From: Verrucomicrobiaceae bacterium
Lineage (GTDB): Bacteria > Verrucomicrobiota > Verrucomicrobiia > Verrucomicrobiales > Verrucomicrobiaceae
NCBI GenBank assembly: GCA_015075365.1
Contig: JABTUN010000003.1
Coordinates: forward strand, 124,001-188,000
DNA length: 64,000 nucleotides
Reading direction: 5' to 3'
Made by a program: the position numbers and the translations under genes. Each line of letters begins with the position of its first letter. The first letter of the stretch is position 1. The notes under the pieces are model-generated. The model did no database searches and was not told the origin of the DNA. It saw only the letters and a list, made by a program, of their open reading frames with translations. Positions 57,272 through 64,000 of the stretch are shown here, piece after piece.

Positions 57272-59991
57272 ACGACACTGGCTTTCCATTCCCCAAACTC
57301 TGGGCGCAGGTGCGTTCGAAGTCGTGGCTGTGGCTGTTTCGACGGCAGCAGATCGACGAGGGCGGCCGCCTGCTGAAGCATGGCGACATCGGCCTCGCGG
57401 GCGTGCATGTGTGCTCGGAGAGCGAGCTGGAGATTATCGCAGGCGTGGGCACCGGCTTGTTCAACACAGCCTCGGTCACCGTTCATCTGCGACTGCGGGA
57501 AGATGCATCGCTGGCGATGACCTCGCACTGCACCTGCGTGCAGGGCTCGCTTTGTCCGCATGCGGCGGCGGTGATGCTCATGCTCGACATCGAAGAAGGT
57601 CGTCAGCGAATCGAGAAAATGGCCCGCGTGCAGGAGAAGGCTTCGCCTTCGCCGCAAAGCGAAAGCGTGGAGCTCGAAATCAAAGAAGAACTGCCTCCGG
57701 CGGAGCCGAAACCGGTGCTCGTCGTGCGCCGCATCGCCGCGCAGGTGCCGCAGATCACCGCGAAGCGCGGCATCGGCGGCTGGACGCCGCGCAGCATCGC
57801 CATCGCGCAGCCGTTTGCCGAGTATGACGGCTGTCCGCGTCGCTTCGAGATGCTGGTTCGCAGTCCGGCACATCAGTGGACGGATGAAGACGGCACAAAG
57901 CACACCGTCGTGCGCAATCTGCGCTCCGAGCGCTTGCTGCTGACCGATTTGTCATCGCTGGGCCTCAAACCCTTCGCCGAGGCGATGCCGGGTGCGAAGG
58001 CGGAGGAGTCCACGCTCGGCTTCATGGCCATCCATGGCGATCAGGCCTTATTTTGGGCTCAGTTCCTTCAAGAGCAGACGAAGAAGCTCGGAGAAAGCGG
58101 CTGGCGTGTCGAAGTCGCGGAAGACATCGGCTTCCAAATTCACGAAGCAGGCGAGGACGAGTGGTTCAGCGACCTGCAAGGCGACAAAGGCGGCAAAGAC
58201 TGGTTCTCGCTCGATCTCGGCGTGGACATCGAAGGCCGCCGCATCTCGCTGGTGCCGCTGTTGGTCGATTGTATCGATCAGGGCCTCACCGCGGCCGTTT
58301 TGGAGAAGAATCTCGACCAGCGCTTCCTGCTTTCGCTCGGCGGAGATCGCGATGACGTGCTCTCGGTGCCAGCGGAGCGGCTTTTGGTGCTGCTGCGCTT
58401 CTTTGATGAGCTACTCTCGACGCGTCCGGTGCGCAAAGACGGCAAATTGCAGCTCGACAAGCTCCGCGCCGCGCAGCTCGCCACGCTCGATGGACTGCCG
58501 ATTCGTGCTCCAGCGGAGCTTTCGGCGCTTTCGCAGCAGTTAGAGAACTTCCAGCGCATCACGCTCATCGAGCCGCCGAAGTCGCTGAAGGCCAGTTTGC
58601 GCGATTATCAGCGCGAAGGTGCCTCGTGGATGCAATTCCTGCGAGAGTTCGGCCTGCACGGCATTTTGGCCGATGACATGGGCCTGGGCAAAACGCTGCA
58701 AACGCTCACGCACATCCTCATCGAGAAGGAAAGCGGCCGCATGGAGCACCCGTGCCTCATCGTGGCCCCGACGAGTGTTTTGCGGAACTGGATCAACGAA
58801 TCAATCAAGTTCACGCCGACCCTGAGCCTGCTGCTGATGCACGGGCAGAGCCGGAAGAGCGATTTCAAGTTCCTGAAGCAGTATGATCTCGTCGTGACGA
58901 GCTTTCCGCTGCTCGTGCGCGATGCTGAGGTGATGCGCGAGCAGGAGTGGCACATCGTCGCGCTCGATGAGGCGCAGAACATCAAGAACCCGAAAAGCCT
59001 CGCCGCGCAGGTCTGCGGCAGTTTGAAGGCCAAACACCGTCTCTGCCTCACCGGCACGCCGATGGAAAATCATCTCGGCGAGTTGTGGAGCCTCTTCCAC
59101 TTCCTCATGCCCGGTTTGTTGAGCGATGCGGATACGTTTCGTCAACACTATCGCAATCCGATTGAGCGCGATGCCGATGCCGAACGCCAAAAGCAGCTCA
59201 GCACGCGCCTCCAGCCGCTCATGCTGCGTCGCACGAAAGACGCCGTGGCGAAGGAACTGCCGCCGAAGACCGAAATCCTTCACAACATCACGCTCGGCAA
59301 GGAACAGACCGATTTGTATGAGACGATCCGCGCCGCGATGGACAAACGCGTGCGCGAAGCCATCGCCGTGAACGGTTTGGATCGCTCGCAGATCGTCGTG
59401 CTCGATGCGCTGCTCAAACTCCGCCAAGTCTGCTGCCATCCGAAGCTGCTCAAACAGGAGACCGCGCAAAACGTCGAGGAATCGGCCAAAACGGCCTACT
59501 TGATGGACGAGATGCTGCCCGAGTTGATCGAGGAAGGCCGGCGCATTCTCATCTTCTCGCAGTTCACCGAGATGCTGGCGCTCATCGAGGCTCGTTTTAA
59601 GAAGGACGGCACTCATTTTGTGAAACTCACCGGCAGCACGAAGGATCGCGAGACACCGATCCGCGAGTTCCAAACCGGAAATGTGCCCGTTTTCCTCATC
59701 AGCCTCAAAGCCGGCGGCGCAGGCCTCAATCTCACCGCCGCGGACACGGTTATTCATTACGACCCGTGGTGGAATCCCGCTGCGGAAGCTCAAGCCAGCG
59801 ACCGCGCCCACCGAATCGGCCAGACGAAGCCCGTTTTCGTCCACAAACTCATCTGCGAAGGCACCATCGAAGAACGCGTGGTCGCGATGCAGCAGAAAAA
59901 AGCCGCGCTCGTCGAAGGCCTGCTCACCGGCCGCACCGACAAACTCCAGCTCACGCAGGCGGATATCCAGGCGCTTTTTGCGGTGGAGTGA
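57268..59991 (+). CDS. SNF2 family helicase with SWIM zinc finger
   Basis: A 907-aa Swi2/Snf2 ATPase. A SWIM motif (C-T-C...C-P-H in SHCTCVQGSLCPHAA) lies at about residues 86-100. Helicase motifs: LADDMGLGKTLQTL (Walker A, about 468), ALDEAQNIKNP (motif II, about 570), LTGTPMENHLGELWSLFHFL (III) and, in the C-terminal lobe, FSQFTEML, LISLKAGGAGLNLTAADTV and ASDRAHRIGQTKPVFVHKL (VI, about 845). SNF2 proteins of this type translocate on double-stranded DNA; bacterial roles include RNA polymerase recycling (RapA) and defence islands. Its 4-bp overlap with a toxin gene suggests translational coupling, which is unusual. The stop abuts the convergent gene within TGATCA. Confidence 0.93.
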   Translation: MNDTGFPFPKLWAQVRSKSWLWLFRRQQIDEGGRLLKHGDIGLAGVHVCSESELEIIAGVGTGLFNTASVTVHLRLREDASLAMTSHCTCVQGSLCPHAAAVMLMLDIEEGRQRIEKMARVQEKASPSPQSESVELEIKEELPPAEPKPVLVVRRIAAQVPQITAKRGIGGWTPRSIAIAQPFAEYDGCPRRFEMLVRSPAHQWTDEDGTKHTVVRNLRSERLLLTDLSSLGLKPFAEAMPGAKAEESTLGFMAIHGDQALFWAQFLQEQTKKLGESGWRVEVAEDIGFQIHEAGEDEWFSDLQGDKGGKDWFSLDLGVDIEGRRISLVPLLVDCIDQGLTAAVLEKNLDQRFLLSLGGDRDDVLSVPAERLLVLLRFFDELLSTRPVRKDGKLQLDKLRAAQLATLDGLPIRAPAELSALSQQLENFQRITLIEPPKSLKASLRDYQREGASWMQFLREFGLHGILADDMGLGKTLQTLTHILIEKESGRMEHPCLIVAPTSVLRNWINESIKFTPTLSLLLMHGQSRKSDFKFLKQYDLVVTSFPLLVRDAEVMREQEWHIVALDEAQNIKNPKSLAAQVCGSLKAKHRLCLTGTPMENHLGELWSLFHFLMPGLLSDADTFRQHYRNPIERDADAERQKQLSTRLQPLMLRRTKDAVAKELPPKTEILHNITLGKEQTDLYETIRAAMDKRVREAIAVNGLDRSQIVVLDALLKLRQVCCHPKLLKQETAQNVEESAKTAYLMDEMLPELIEEGRRILIFSQFTEMLALIEARFKKDGTHFVKLTGSTKDRETPIREFQTGNVPVFLISLKAGGAGLNLTAADTVIHYDPWWNPAAEAQASDRAHRIGQTKPVFVHKLICEGTIEERVVAMQQKKAALVEGLLTGRTDKLQLTQADIQALFAVE

Positions 59992-61647
59992 TCAGGTGCT
60001 CGCAGTCGTGTTCCAGCCGTGGCGGGCGCAGGCTTCAACGGCCGCCCGTTGCAACAGACGGGGAATGGAGGGGTAGTTCGGTGCTTGCGAGCCGCTGAGA
60101 TGCACTGTGATGAGGTAGTTGATCGACAGTCCGGTGGCATTGTCGAACTCCACGATGAGATCACGCAATTCATCCTCCCGCATCGTTTTGAGCAGCGACT
60201 CGTGCACGCCGGCCTTCAATTCCTCGGGGATTTCACCCGTGGCACGCGAGAGATGGCTGCTATGAATGCTGACCGACGCGCTGCGCGTGAATCCAGGGCT
60301 GAGATCGGTCACATCCGCCGCTAGGAAGGTGGCGACCGGCATGGAGCGGCGCATGCCACCGGCAAAAGTGACCTCCACGCGATCTGGAGTGATGTCCGTG
60401 ACCTGCGCGAGCTGAGCGCCGTTGTTCAGCGTGATCCAGGCGCGGTTTTCACAAGGAAACCATGCCTCGCCGAGCTTGTCCGGCCGGGAGGTGAGCGTGG
60501 CGAGCATTTCCAACGGCACACGCAATCCAGCGCCGGGGATGGAGGGATTCGTGAGATGGGTGAACATGCCGATGGCGCCGACACGCCAGGGGACGCCGTT
60601 GATGACGACACGCTCGCCTTCGCGCACCGGGCCGAGGTTGAGGAGGAATTGCAACTGCTCCAAATGCCGTGCGATGCCGGTCTTGGCCGTGACGAGCAAT
60701 CCGCCGAGCGCGAGGAGGCTGATGCCGCCGAGCAGCCAGTCCCCACGCGCGTAAAGCACGAGCAGCGCAGCGGCGATGGCGGCGACGAGGCTGACAGCCT
60801 GGTGCAGCACATCGGCGACACGTACCGTGAAGCTGAGGCGCTGGTATTTCCGCACGGAGAGTGCCTTCACGAGGTAGGAGTAGGCCGTGCGCAGGCCAAA
60901 GAAGACGGCGAGAAAGACGACGAGGGCGAGGAGGATGTTCGTGCCGCGGATGAAAACAAAATGCTTCACGTTCGAGCCGAGCTCGGTCCAGAAATCGAGG
61001 CCGCTGGTCTTCAACTCGGCGAGCTGGTGCTGGATGGCAGCGATGCGGCTGCCGGCCTCGTCGTGACGCGTCTGCCAGGTCTTGCGCGTGTCATTCAGGG
61101 CGCTGCGCAAGGCGGCTTCGGGGCCTTTGGCAGCCTTGAGGTCGGCGAGGAGGCGGTCGAGCTCCGCCAGCGCGCGTTTTGCCTGGTTTTCGTTCTCCTG
61201 GAGGCGCACGCGCTCATCTTGAAGCTCCTGCACGGCGCGCGTCTTGCGGGTGAGCTGGCGCAGATCGCTGAAGATCGGTGTGAGGAGCTGGCCGATCTCG
61301 TCCTGCAGTGTCGGCGCGGTGATGGAGCCGGGTTTGGCAGTTGGGGAGACCTGCAGGCCGGTCGCGATGATGGCAAAGTCACGCTCCACCTCCTGGCGGC
61401 GCATTTCGAGCGTGTCGATCTGCTGCTGGAGGTCGCGTTTGCCAGACTCGCTGGTTTCTCCCTGTAGTTTTTTTCGCTGGTCATCAAGCGCGGCCCGGAT
61501 GCCGTCGCGCGCGGCGAGCAGGGCACGCAGCGTCTCCGTCTTGGTGGGCGGCGCGGCGGCCACGGGTGCTGGCGCGGGCTGCGGAGGCGCGATCTGTCCG
61601 TGCAGCGGCAGCACGGCGGAAAGCAGGCAAAGGAGGGCGAGGCGCAT
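59992..61647 (-). CDS. MscS-like mechanosensitive channel family protein with large periplasmic coiled coil
   Basis: A 551-aa protein. A signal peptide (MRLALLCLLSAVLPLHG) and Pro/Ala linker lead into a coiled-coil-rich domain (LRALLAARDGIRAALDDQRKKLQ, LQENENQAKRALAELDRLLADLK). Several membrane helices follow (NILLALVVFLAVFFGL, AVSLVAAIAAALLVLYA, WLLGGISLLALGGLLVTA). The MscS-type pore and beta-domain region has FLLNLGPVREGERVVINGVPWRVGAIGMFT, the family's beta-barrel signature. The C-terminal alpha/beta domain contains SASVSIHSSHLS. It is probably an osmotic pressure-relief channel or an MscS relative with a sensing domain. Confidence 0.85.
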   Translation of the reverse strand: MRLALLCLLSAVLPLHGQIAPPQPAPAPVAAAPPTKTETLRALLAARDGIRAALDDQRKKLQGETSESGKRDLQQQIDTLEMRRQEVERDFAIIATGLQVSPTAKPGSITAPTLQDEIGQLLTPIFSDLRQLTRKTRAVQELQDERVRLQENENQAKRALAELDRLLADLKAAKGPEAALRSALNDTRKTWQTRHDEAGSRIAAIQHQLAELKTSGLDFWTELGSNVKHFVFIRGTNILLALVVFLAVFFGLRTAYSYLVKALSVRKYQRLSFTVRVADVLHQAVSLVAAIAAALLVLYARGDWLLGGISLLALGGLLVTAKTGIARHLEQLQFLLNLGPVREGERVVINGVPWRVGAIGMFTHLTNPSIPGAGLRVPLEMLATLTSRPDKLGEAWFPCENRAWITLNNGAQLAQVTDITPDRVEVTFAGGMRRSMPVATFLAADVTDLSPGFTRSASVSIHSSHLSRATGEIPEELKAGVHESLLKTMREDELRDLIVEFDNATGLSINYLITVHLSGSQAPNYPSIPRLLQRAAVEACARHGWNTTAST

Positions 61648-61700
61648 GCCCTCCACTACAAAGCGCAGATGGCGCTTGGCAAACGCGGAACGCGCGCCAG

Positions 61701-62435
61701 TCACACCGCCGGCCAGAGCGACTTGTAAACAAGCGCACCGAGGATGCCGCCGATGACCGGCCCTACGACCGGAATCCACGCGTAGCCCCAGTCGCAGCCG
61801 CCTTTGCCGGAAATGGGTAGTACAAAATGCGCGAGGCGCGGGCCGAGATCACGCGCGGGATTGATGGCGTAGCCGGTGGGCCCGCCGAGAGACAAACCGA
61901 TGGCCCACACGAGCACGCCGACGAGCGCGGGGGCGAAGCCTTTGTCGAAACCGGTGTTCGGAACGAGATTCGCAGGCGAAAGGATGGCCAGCACGCCGAG
62001 CACAAGCAGCGCGGTGCCGATGATCTCGCAGATCAGATTGCTGGCCGTGTTGCGGATGGCGGGTCCGGTGCAAAAAACAGCGAGTTTGTCGCCCGTGCTG
62101 TCGGTGACGCGCCAGTGCGGCAGGTAGGCGAGCCAGACGAGCACGCCGCCGAGGAAGGCCCCGGCCATTTGCGCGCCGATGTAGCCCGGAACGAGCGCCC
62201 AGTCGAATTTGCCGATGGAGGCGAGGCCAATTGTGACCGCCGGGTTCAAATGCGCACCGCTGATCGCGTTTGTGCAATAGACGCCAACCGTGACCGCGAA
62301 AGCCCAGCCGGCGGTGATGACGATCCAGCCCGCATTATGGCCTTTGGTCTGCTTGAGCACGACATTGGCGACGACGCCGTCGCCGAGAAGGATGAGGATC
62401 ATCGTGCCGAGGAGTTCTGCGAGCGGTGCGGACAT
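61701..62435 (-). CDS. aquaglyceroporin / glycerol uptake facilitator (MIP family)
   Basis: A 244-aa MIP family channel. Two NPA motifs are present: SGAHLNPAVTIGLA and AINPARDLGPRLAHF. The aspartate after the second NPAR (NPARDLGPR) is typical of glycerol-conducting members. Six membrane segments and the half-helices are visible (LLGTMILILLGDGVVANVVL, NLICEIIGTALLVLGVLAIL). It carries water and/or glycerol across the inner membrane. The start MSAPLAELLG was chosen over an in-frame codon 22 residues upstream. Confidence 0.92.
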   Translation of the reverse strand: MSAPLAELLGTMILILLGDGVVANVVLKQTKGHNAGWIVITAGWAFAVTVGVYCTNAISGAHLNPAVTIGLASIGKFDWALVPGYIGAQMAGAFLGGVLVWLAYLPHWRVTDSTGDKLAVFCTGPAIRNTASNLICEIIGTALLVLGVLAILSPANLVPNTGFDKGFAPALVGVLVWAIGLSLGGPTGYAINPARDLGPRLAHFVLPISGKGGCDWGYAWIPVVGPVIGGILGALVYKSLWPAV

Positions 62436-62536
62436 GGCGTGAGTGTGGTTGGTGGTTGGAATTTCCACGCGCAGGCTATCGGGCCGCGCGAAATCCGGCA
62501 AGCATGGAGTTCCACGTCACAAAAGCCCGCCCAGCG

Positions 62537-63802
62537 TCACGCAAACACGTCCATCACCGGCCTGCCTTTGTCGCCGACGGTGAAGGGACGGTTGGTGGGC
62601 GACATGACGACCTCGTCAACGGGCAGGCCGAGGCTCCAGCCGATGGTGGAGAGGAAATCCTGCACGCTGACCTGTTTGTCAGCCACGGAAAAGCCCTCCT
62701 TGTCACTGGAGCCATAAACGAAGCCGCCTTTCACGCCACCGCCGGCCAGCATCGTGGAAAACACGCGCGGATGATGGTCTCGGCCCGCGTTGCCATTGAT
62801 CTTGGGCCCGCGGCCGAATTCGGAGCAGAGCACGACGAGCGTCGTTTCGAGCAATCCGCGTGATTGGAGGTCCTCCAGCAGCGCGGCGAGCGCCACATCG
62901 AGTTCCGTTCCCTTTTCCTCCAGCCCTTCCTCGATGTTGTTGTGCATGTCCCAGCCGCCGCTGGCCACCTCGATGTAGCGGATGCCTTTTTCGACGAGAC
63001 GGCGCGCGAGCAGGCAGCCCTGGCCAAATTTGTTGCGGCCGTATTTCTCCTTCAGCGCGTCCGGCTCCGCATCGAGCCGAAAGGCCTCCAGATCCGTGCT
63101 GGACATGATGGAGACGGTTTTTTCGTAGAACTCGGTGTAGCTCTTCACGCCGGCGGTCTGGAAGCGCTCGCGGAAGCCGGCGTCGAGCTTGTCGAGCATG
63201 GCGAGGCGCTTGCGCATGACCTCGTCGCTCACGTCGCTGCGGGAATACTGCAGTCCGGCATCTGGATCGAGAATCGGCAGCGGCGAGTAGCTGGCGGGGA
63301 AGAAGCCGTTGCCTGCGTTGGGCTGGCGGTTCACGCACACGCTGGAGGGCAGCGTCTTGTGGCTCGCGCCTTTGAAATGCTGCGCCCACGCACCGATGTT
63401 CGGATGCTGGATGGTGCCGCGCTGCTCGTAGCCGCTGCGGATGAGATACTGGCCGCTGGCATGCACGCCGGTTTTGGAGGTCATGCTGCGGATGATCGAA
63501 ATCTTGTCCGCCTGCTTCGCCAGATTTTCCATCGTGCCGCCGAGCTGGAGGTCCGCCTTGGTCTTGATAGGCGCCTTCGGTCCCTGTGTCGGGCCGTCCT
63601 TTGGATCAAGCGTGTCGATGTGCGACATGCCGCCGATCATTTGAAGGAAGATGACGTTTTTGGCTTTGCCGAAGCCCGGGCCATCGGCTGCAAAAGCTCT
63701 GCCGCCGAGTCCATGGAGCACGGTGACTCCGAGCGAGGCTTTCGCCCACTTCTCGCAGAAAGAACGGCGGCTGAGCGAGTCGAGTTGGTTTTCGAGTTTC
63801 AT
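62537..63802 (-). CDS. DUF1501 family protein with Tat signal
   Basis: A 421-aa protein of the DUF1501 (sulfatase-like fold) family, frequent in Verrucomicrobia and Planctomycetes. The N-terminus LSRRSFCEKWAKASLGVTVLHGLGG is a twin-arginine export signal. NVIFLQMIGGMSHIDTLDPKDG, SASGQYL-like HASGQYLIRSG, IRYIEVASGGWDMHNN and LVVLCSEFGRGPKINGNAGRDHHP contain the His and Asp residues expected for the metal site. Such genes usually pair with DUF1549/DUF1553 cytochrome-like proteins, as here, the neighbour running off the window end. Function is unproven; a role in polysaccharide or sulfated-glycan use is commonly suggested. Confidence 0.9.
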   Translation of the reverse strand: MKLENQLDSLSRRSFCEKWAKASLGVTVLHGLGGRAFAADGPGFGKAKNVIFLQMIGGMSHIDTLDPKDGPTQGPKAPIKTKADLQLGGTMENLAKQADKISIIRSMTSKTGVHASGQYLIRSGYEQRGTIQHPNIGAWAQHFKGASHKTLPSSVCVNRQPNAGNGFFPASYSPLPILDPDAGLQYSRSDVSDEVMRKRLAMLDKLDAGFRERFQTAGVKSYTEFYEKTVSIMSSTDLEAFRLDAEPDALKEKYGRNKFGQGCLLARRLVEKGIRYIEVASGGWDMHNNIEEGLEEKGTELDVALAALLEDLQSRGLLETTLVVLCSEFGRGPKINGNAGRDHHPRVFSTMLAGGGVKGGFVYGSSDKEGFSVADKQVSVQDFLSTIGWSLGLPVDEVVMSPTNRPFTVGDKGRPVMDVFA

Positions 63803-63826
63803 GACGGTCAAATTTGGATGGTGCGC

Positions 63827-64000
63827 TTACTCCACAAAGACAAACTCACGCGTGTTGAACAGCACCCAGCTCAGATCGCGCATCGTGAGGCCGCTACCGA
63901 GGGCGGCGACGGCGTCGGCGAGTTCGTCGGGCTTGGGTTTGCGGCTGAAGAAGCTCAAGTAGAGGCTTTCGACCTGCTGCTCGGGTGATTTTTGTGCGGT
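63827..64000 (-). CDS. C-terminal end of a DUF1549/DUF1553 (PSD1-type) protein, truncated by window edge
   Basis: 58 residues are visible on the minus strand with a TAA stop (63827-63829), 24 bp upstream of the DUF1501 gene. PEQQVESLYLSFFSRKPKPDE and the end SWVLFNTREFVFVE are typical of the C-terminus of the DUF1553 domain found in Planctomycetes/Verrucomicrobia cytochrome-type proteins. The N-terminal part lies beyond base 64000. DUF1549/DUF1553 followed by DUF1501 is a standard gene pair in these phyla. Confidence 0.85.
   Translation of the reverse strand, partial: TAQKSPEQQVESLYLSFFSRKPKPDELADAVAALGSGLTMRDLSWVLFNTREFVFVE

Overview
The window is a chromosomal segment from a member of the Verrucomicrobia, most probably of the Verrucomicrobiaceae / Prosthecobacter type. 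The evidence is a DUF1501 protein next to the end of a DUF1549/DUF1553 protein, several Tat- or Sec-exported oxidoreductases and hydrolases, a carboxynorspermidine dehydrogenase, and a lexA gene preceded by TGTTC-N4-GAACA, the operator type described for verrucomicrobial LexA. Coding is dense and GC-rich, so both strands carry very long spurious reading frames; these were left out.

Layout. 1-4.5 kb: a divergent pair made of a truncated winged-helix gene and a giant NACHT-like STAND NTPase ending in a PD-(D/E)XK nuclease-like domain, a strong anti-phage defence candidate. 4.5-18 kb: housekeeping and exported enzymes (miaB, Uma2 nuclease, RidA, DUF4038 glycosidase, two beta-lactamase-fold hydrolases, an Hsp70 with a kinase-like partner, trpD, a threonine-dehydratase-like enzyme, a Gfo/Idh/MocA oxidoreductase, asd). 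18-27 kb: one minus-strand run consisting of an ilvD-family gene, an unusual FHA / coiled-coil / transmembrane / peptide-binding fusion, a permease-like protein, an Opp/Dpp-type ATPase and an amidase. 27-34 kb: an entericidin-like lipoprotein, miaA, aroB, tRNA-Gly(CCC), a PAP2 phosphatase, carboxynorspermidine dehydrogenase, glutamate dehydrogenase, deoC. 34-38 kb: two aldehyde dehydrogenase genes separated by what looks like inserted DNA (a GxxExxY gene between 30-bp inverted repeats, then a hypothetical exported protein whose start copies that of the second aldehyde dehydrogenase), followed by a toxin-antitoxin pair with a frameshifted toxin. 38-50 kb: M32 peptidase, an ECF sigma cluster, lexA, a TPR protein, bioF, a probably sigma-54-driven outer-membrane protein, glcD, cmk, aroA, selO. 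50-64 kb: M3 peptidase, an imperfect palindromic element, a glycine-rich RRM protein, a membrane protein, a NagB-like protein, a MazG / antitoxin / toxin / SNF2 helicase cluster, an MscS-like protein, an aquaglyceroporin and the DUF1501/PSD1 pair.

How the genes relate. Several core pathways are represented by single genes rather than whole operons: aroB and aroA (shikimate), trpD (tryptophan), asd (aspartate family; its product is also a substrate of the polyamine enzyme at 30.4 kb), and miaA and miaB (successive steps of tRNA A37 modification). deoC plus the two aldehyde dehydrogenase genes look like an aldehyde-processing operon interrupted by inserted DNA. The most unusual systems are the NTPase-nuclease at the left edge, the FHA/peptide-binding transporter-like run, and the MazG-TA-helicase cluster. 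All functional calls come from motif recognition by eye; no database searches were run.
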